Shown here piece by piece: positions 55,511 to 60,000 of a DNA stretch of 60,000 nucleotides. The position numbers and the translations under genes were made by a program. The notes under the pieces were generated by a model. That model was not told the DNA's origin. It saw only the letters and a list, made by a program, of their open reading frames with translations, and searched no databases. The stretch spans positions 28,197,118 through 28,257,117 of the forward strand of contig OX442314.1 in assembly GCA_949358305.1 (NCBI GenBank), given 5' to 3'. This DNA comes from Strigamia acuminata (lineage: Eukaryota > Arthropoda > Chilopoda > Geophilomorpha > Linotaeniidae). The first letter of the stretch is position 1. The number at the start of each line of letters is the position of its first letter.

Positions 55511-57499
55511 AACTGCAAAATAGCCAAATTATAAATTGAAATCCCGGACGTCTTCGTCAACGAGACCCACCTGTTTCCAGCAACATGGAGTGTCATGAGC
55601 CAGTCACTTGTCTGGACGTTAAATCATTAGTTCCTAGAAAATAAAATTCATTGTTTTTAATTTACAATCTTAAATTAGATTTAAAAAGGGCTCTTATCTG
55701 ACACAGTCCAGTTGCAATCCCAGTGATTCTTTAAGTCTCTCAGGTTTTCCTCATGAGTTAATTTTATAATTAACTAACCAATTAATTTGTATTAATTGAG
55801 GAAGCCATTTTGGTGTGATACAGTCCTGATGATTGTTTACATTTGAAATAAGACAAATACCAAGGGTTTTAGTATTTGATAATTGATTTGTTATTAATAA
55901 GAAAATATTAGAACATATTACAAAAGTTTTTACTTGGATTGGAGTTTTTAACTATTCATTTGTCTAATTAGTATCGGTTGTAATGGAGTGATGCTTTCCT
56001 ATTGGCTGGCTTCATTTCCAAATGCTTTGAGGATGTTTTAAAAGGATTAAAACATTCCTGTTATCTGTTGAGTTAACTGTTAATTTAAAATACCTTTTGT
56101 GGTCATTATGAATCACTTCATTTTAAGTTATCTGTAGTTTCTCTTGTGTAATTCTCTTTGGAATTTCTGTGCACCTTATACGGTAGCCTATAGTGTCTAT
56201 CTGTTTGGTTAAAAATACTGATGTATGGAAGTTCATGAGAGCTTTTCTGAATTCTTCTCTATTTAGTTGATTGTTCAGGAGCACACAAGATTGTTGTGAG
56301 TGTGCTCTCGGCTTGTTACAAAGAAAATGGATGATTAAACACCTTTTTTATATCGCTGCTGCTTTTATTATGCTCGAGGAGTAAAACAACTCGCTTTCCC
56401 ACCGGTGCGTTGTTGGCCCAGCTGGATGTTGTCTCGATTTTGGATCCCAAGCCACTCGTAATTTTTCACCACTATACGATCAGCCATCGCTCAACCATCA
56501 TGACAGCAACACAAGGTTTTTTCTGGTGCCTTCTTTGACCAGGATTAAGTCAGATTGCCAAGATCAAGTCAGTTTGTCAGGATTACTCCAGATTCCCAGG
56601 TTTCCGCCATTATTTCGTTTGTTAAGTCGGTGAATTCAGCAAGAAACGTGCTCGTGTCTACTGGGTCGTCATCAGTGCATGTGCCGTGCTTGTATGGTCT
56701 TCAGTGAAGTGCGCAGCTAGTGTGTGTGTTAATCGGTCGTCGGATAGTGCGTGCAGTTCTCGCCAGGCGTTCAAGCGTCGGAGTTGTGCCGTACCAGTGC
56801 AGTGCAAGAGCAGTGCAAGAGTCATCCGTGCGTCCAAGGTTGTGCATCACCGGAATCCATGGGACATCCAAACACAACGCAATCCACAATGGGACACCTG
56901 CTTGAAGATGCATTATTATTGTTATTTTTCATTCCGATTAAAAATAAATAATTTGTGCAACTTTTGGGGGTGCAATCAGGCAATATCCAGGAGTCAAAAC
57001 GTTCTCAGTGGGTTAGCTTTTAATAAGTTAGTGTAAAATAAATCGTTTTTGCAGTAATTAGTCAATTAATTCAGTTTAAAAAAAAAGAGAAAATTCTAGA
57101 GTTCTCTTCATTTAAGGAACTGACTCTGGATAGAGGTTTGACTGCAATTGCTCGCTATAACCTCACTAGGAGGAGAGCAAATATAAAGTGTTCTTTACAT
57201 AGACTAGCCACTACAGGAGTGACTGTGGGTGGGGTCAGTGTAGATTACTAAGCAATTCATAGGAGTGTATGTCACTAACATTATACTCAATTGGGATCAG
57301 TTTTTGCGGGTCCAGGTAGATAGTACCGAATCCCTGACCAGTCACCAGGGACATCCTTGTAGCCTAGCAGACCAGGTGCGTACAATATTGATTAGGGACT
57401 CCCCTGTGGGTTGCCTTTACCTTTACACACGTACCTGCAAGACAATAAGGATTTTTCACAAAGAATTAAGGACTAATATATCGAATTACATATTTGAAG
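55511..57499 (+). other. Leader and probable LTR of the BEL/Pao element
   Basis: No gene found. 56280-57050 is richer in GC with several short open frames and AATAAA-like words, consistent with an LTR and untranslated leader in front of the Gag-Pol frame. I cannot define LTR ends or the primer binding site because the second LTR lies outside the window. Confidence 0.35.
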
Positions 57500-60000
57500 A
57501 TGGCTTCCACTTCAGTTCCAGTTAATCATTCTCAAGAACAATTAGAAGAACTGGCATTTACATGGGAGACAAGAGCAGAGATTCTCGAGGACATGCTGGA
57601 CGTCTCCTCAAACCAAACGAATGCAGGGGAACTCGAGGCTTCCTACGAAGCAATACAACAGCAAACTACTACTGTCATCGATGACCTGTCAATTCTCCAA
57701 CCACACCTAGATAGGAAAACTTATTTGGGTTACGTAGTCCGATTGGAGAGAATTGGTGCAAGGCTGATTCACTTGCGGAAAAGAATGGAGGTAGCCAGCA
57801 AGGCTGTAAAGCTGTTGGGTAATGGTGTTGGTCTGCCACCAGCACAGAACACTGGTACCTTTATCGGCTCCGGACGGAAAAGCAACATGAGGTTGCCAAA
57901 GTTTGACATGACGAAATACGATGGAAACCCTTTGCGGTACCAAACATACATGGACATGTTTCAAACTTCCGTGGATGAGAATCCCGATTTATCTGCAATT
58001 GAAAAGTTACAATACTTAAAAGTTACTTGTACCGGCGAGGCGGAGAAAGTCGTGGAATCTTTTCCATTAACCAAAGAAGCCTATCCATTGGCTTTAGCCG
58101 AATTAAAGCGCAAGTATGGATCTGTAACCACTCAAAAGAATGCATTGATAAAAGCTATTCGAGATGTTAAGGCGGTACCCGAGTTGTATCCAATAGGTCC
58201 TGTGAAGAACTTGCTCACTGCAGTCTCATCTTCAATAAGAACCTTGGAGCAGTTACATGTTCCTGTTCGCACCGGTGGAGCATTTTTGGTTCCAGAACTC
58301 CTCAAAAAATTTCCCGCTAAAATTTCAAAACATTTTCATCGACAACATGAAGAGGGGACAGAGAATCTCGTACAGTTTACTGAGTTTGTAGCCGAAGAAC
58401 TTCGCTTAGCCGAGTTGTCCGAAGAGGTGGTTCTTGCGCATCGCTCTCTCACTAAGAAGACTGACAAGGGGAAATTTGAACAAGATTCCAAAGACAAGAA
58501 GGGTAGCATGGCTTCTTGCACGTCTTCGCAAGGAGGAAGTCCTCGATCCAAGTCTAGTCCGAAAGCACAAAACTCAGAAAAGCGTACAAACTTAGAGTGC
58601 GTGTTCTGTGAAGGCAAGCATTTCAACGCTCAATGTGATGCAAAACTTGATGCTGCTGCTCGAGTTGAAATAGTAAAACGCAAAAGGCTTTGTTTTAACT
58701 GCTTGCGTCGCAACCATTCAGTTAAAGACTGTACCGTACACTTTAATTGTCGTACCTGTGGAGGAAGACATCATACGATAATATGCATGAAGAAAGGGAT
58801 TGATTCGGAAGTTACCAAACCTGCACAGCAGAAGGACGAAGGTGTAAGTGCGAATGTATCGTTAGCTGTTTCAAGTGGTCTGCAACTTCGGATCTTTACT
58901 GCAAATCTTATCAGGAATTCCGGGGAGCCGTACGTAGTACGCGGACTTATCGATACCGGAAGTCACCGGTCATACATTACTCGTGCCCTCGCGTCTCACC
59001 TGAAATTAAAGAAAAAAGGTTCGATTTCTACCTCAATTCAAAGAGTAGATGATGTGAATCCTCAAGCCACATTTCACGACATATTCAAGATTGATTTGAA
59101 GTCAAGACATGGTCCGCAAAGAGTCAAGCTGGACATTCTTTGTGCTAATACGCTACCTGCCATTCGTTCAACTAACAATCCAAAGGTCATTGCACAAGTC
59201 CAAAAAATGGGACTTGATTTGGCTGAAGAACTCCCATCTAGTACAAGCGATATCGATATTATTCTAGGAGAAGATTGTTGGTTTGATGTTGCGTTAGCAG
59301 GCCGGAAGAAAGTCAATGAAAAACTCGAATTATTTCAAACGATATTCGGTTGGGTTTTACATGGAAAGACGGGAAATGTCGACCTTTTCGAAGAATCACA
59401 ACAAGTATCTGGTTGCTACGTCTCGTGTTTGGCAGTCGGGGATCCCTTGGAGAAGATTTGGTCACTTGAGTCCATTGGGATCAATCCAGGAGAGAAGACA
59501 ACCGACTTCATACGTGACAGATTCGAGAATAGTTCCAAACGATTGGAAGACGGTCGTTATGAAGTTGTCTTACCGTTCAATGACCACATCAACGAGCTCG
59601 ATTCCAATTGGTCCAATGCACTTCATCAATTAGCTGCTACTCTAAGGAGATTGGATGGTCATCCAGATCTTCAGAAGAGATATGATGATGCGATGAATGC
59701 TTACCTCGAAGCCAACCATGCCGAGGTGGTTCCTGTTGACGAGATTAACCAAGAATTATTGTATTATATCCCTCACCAACCCGTAATTCGTGAAGACCGC
59801 GAAACCACAAAATTTCGTGTGGTTTTTAATGCGTCGTCATCAAAGAAGGGCTATAGGTCCCTCAACGAGTGTCTGTATCCCGGGCCGTCGTTAAATCCAG
59901 ACCTGATTGTCGTGCTCATCCGATTCCGCTTGCATTTCATAGTAGTGATAGCCGACATAAAACAAGCCTTCTTGCAAATAGCCATTGCCTTAGGTCATAG
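57500..60000 (+). CDS. BEL/Pao retrotransposon Gag-Pol (5' part)
   Basis: From ATG 57500 (MASTSVPVNHSQEQ) the frame is open for 833 codons to the window end, with no stop in my reading. Order: coiled N-terminus, Gag with LPKFDMTKYDGNPLRYQTY (the DUF1759 type), three CCHC-like knuckles (CVFCEGKHFNAQC, CFNCLRRNHSVKDC, CRTCGGRHHTIIC at about 58600-58790), aspartic protease (LIDTGSHRSYI, about 58945), linker (FGWVLHG), then the start of reverse transcriptase (FRVVFNASSSKKG, LNECLYPGPSLNPDL, ADIKQAFLQI). These are BEL/Pao features. The catalytic YxDD, RNase H and integrase should follow beyond 60000. An uninterrupted frame suggests a recent, possibly active copy. Confidence 0.9.
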   Translation, partial: MASTSVPVNHSQEQLEELAFTWETRAEILEDMLDVSSNQTNAGELEASYEAIQQQTTTVIDDLSILQPHLDRKTYLGYVVRLERIGARLIHLRKRMEVASKAVKLLGNGVGLPPAQNTGTFIGSGRKSNMRLPKFDMTKYDGNPLRYQTYMDMFQTSVDENPDLSAIEKLQYLKVTCTGEAEKVVESFPLTKEAYPLALAELKRKYGSVTTQKNALIKAIRDVKAVPELYPIGPVKNLLTAVSSSIRTLEQLHVPVRTGGAFLVPELLKKFPAKISKHFHRQHEEGTENLVQFTEFVAEELRLAELSEEVVLAHRSLTKKTDKGKFEQDSKDKKGSMASCTSSQGGSPRSKSSPKAQNSEKRTNLECVFCEGKHFNAQCDAKLDAAARVEIVKRKRLCFNCLRRNHSVKDCTVHFNCRTCGGRHHTIICMKKGIDSEVTKPAQQKDEGVSANVSLAVSSGLQLRIFTANLIRNSGEPYVVRGLIDTGSHRSYITRALASHLKLKKKGSISTSIQRVDDVNPQATFHDIFKIDLKSRHGPQRVKLDILCANTLPAIRSTNNPKVIAQVQKMGLDLAEELPSSTSDIDIILGEDCWFDVALAGRKKVNEKLELFQTIFGWVLHGKTGNVDLFEESQQVSGCYVSCLAVGDPLEKIWSLESIGINPGEKTTDFIRDRFENSSKRLEDGRYEVVLPFNDHINELDSNWSNALHQLAATLRRLDGHPDLQKRYDDAMNAYLEANHAEVVPVDEINQELLYYIPHQPVIREDRETTKFRVVFNASSSKKGYRSLNECLYPGPSLNPDLIVVLIRFRLHFIVVIADIKQAFLQIAIALGH

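Overview
The window is nuclear DNA of an animal, almost certainly an arthropod. It is AT-rich. Genes have many short introns with GT..AG borders, long intergenic stretches carry locus-specific minisatellites, and transposon remnants of nearly every class are present. The gene content points the same way: ionotropic-receptor (IR) type chemoreceptor copies, DEG/ENaC channel exons, a Wnt gene, a bHLH factor, an MTR4 helicase, and copia, gypsy and BEL/Pao retroelements. The Wnt gene looks like a true Wnt2, a subfamily I recall as missing from insects, so a non-insect arthropod is the better guess; this is inference.

Layout. 1-17.3 kb: a tandem family of IR genes or pseudogenes (A, B, C, plus strand). 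Copy A is split by a young, apparently intact Ty1/copia element (807-5728). Copy B is cut off exactly at a TTAA-flanked element. Copy C carries three non-autonomous elements in its introns and a duplicated last exon. 18-24.1 kb (minus): a 15-exon MTR4/MTREX RNA helicase gene whose introns hold three different minisatellites, one built on GGGCCC. 24.5-28.8 kb: a foldback element, a GC-rich unknown gene, an inverted pair of gypsy integrase tails and a mariner-like remnant. 29.1-30.1 kb (minus): a small unknown gene of five exons with consistent phases. 30.7-31.7 kb: a large minisatellite. 32.1-33.9 kb (minus): a six-exon bHLH transcription factor (sage/Mesp-like). 35.4-38.8 kb (minus): three intronless tandem paralogues resembling FAM228. 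41.2-43.6 kb (plus): Wnt2. 45.5-52.1 kb (minus): DEG/ENaC exons that chain two complete channel units into one apparent gene, with a gypsy remnant and a perfect 259-bp inverted repeat in its introns. 53.0-57.5 kb: LTR-like sequence and two related minisatellites. 57.5-60 kb (plus): an open BEL/Pao Gag-Pol frame running off the end.

The most unusual item is the two-unit DEG/ENaC gene. One 677-nt exon holds the second membrane segment of unit 1, a cytosolic linker and the first membrane segment of unit 2 without a stop, and the introns of the two units share phases. If transcribed as read, the product is a concatenated channel with four membrane spans. I assembled gene models by eye from splice signals and reading-frame phase; no similarity search was run.
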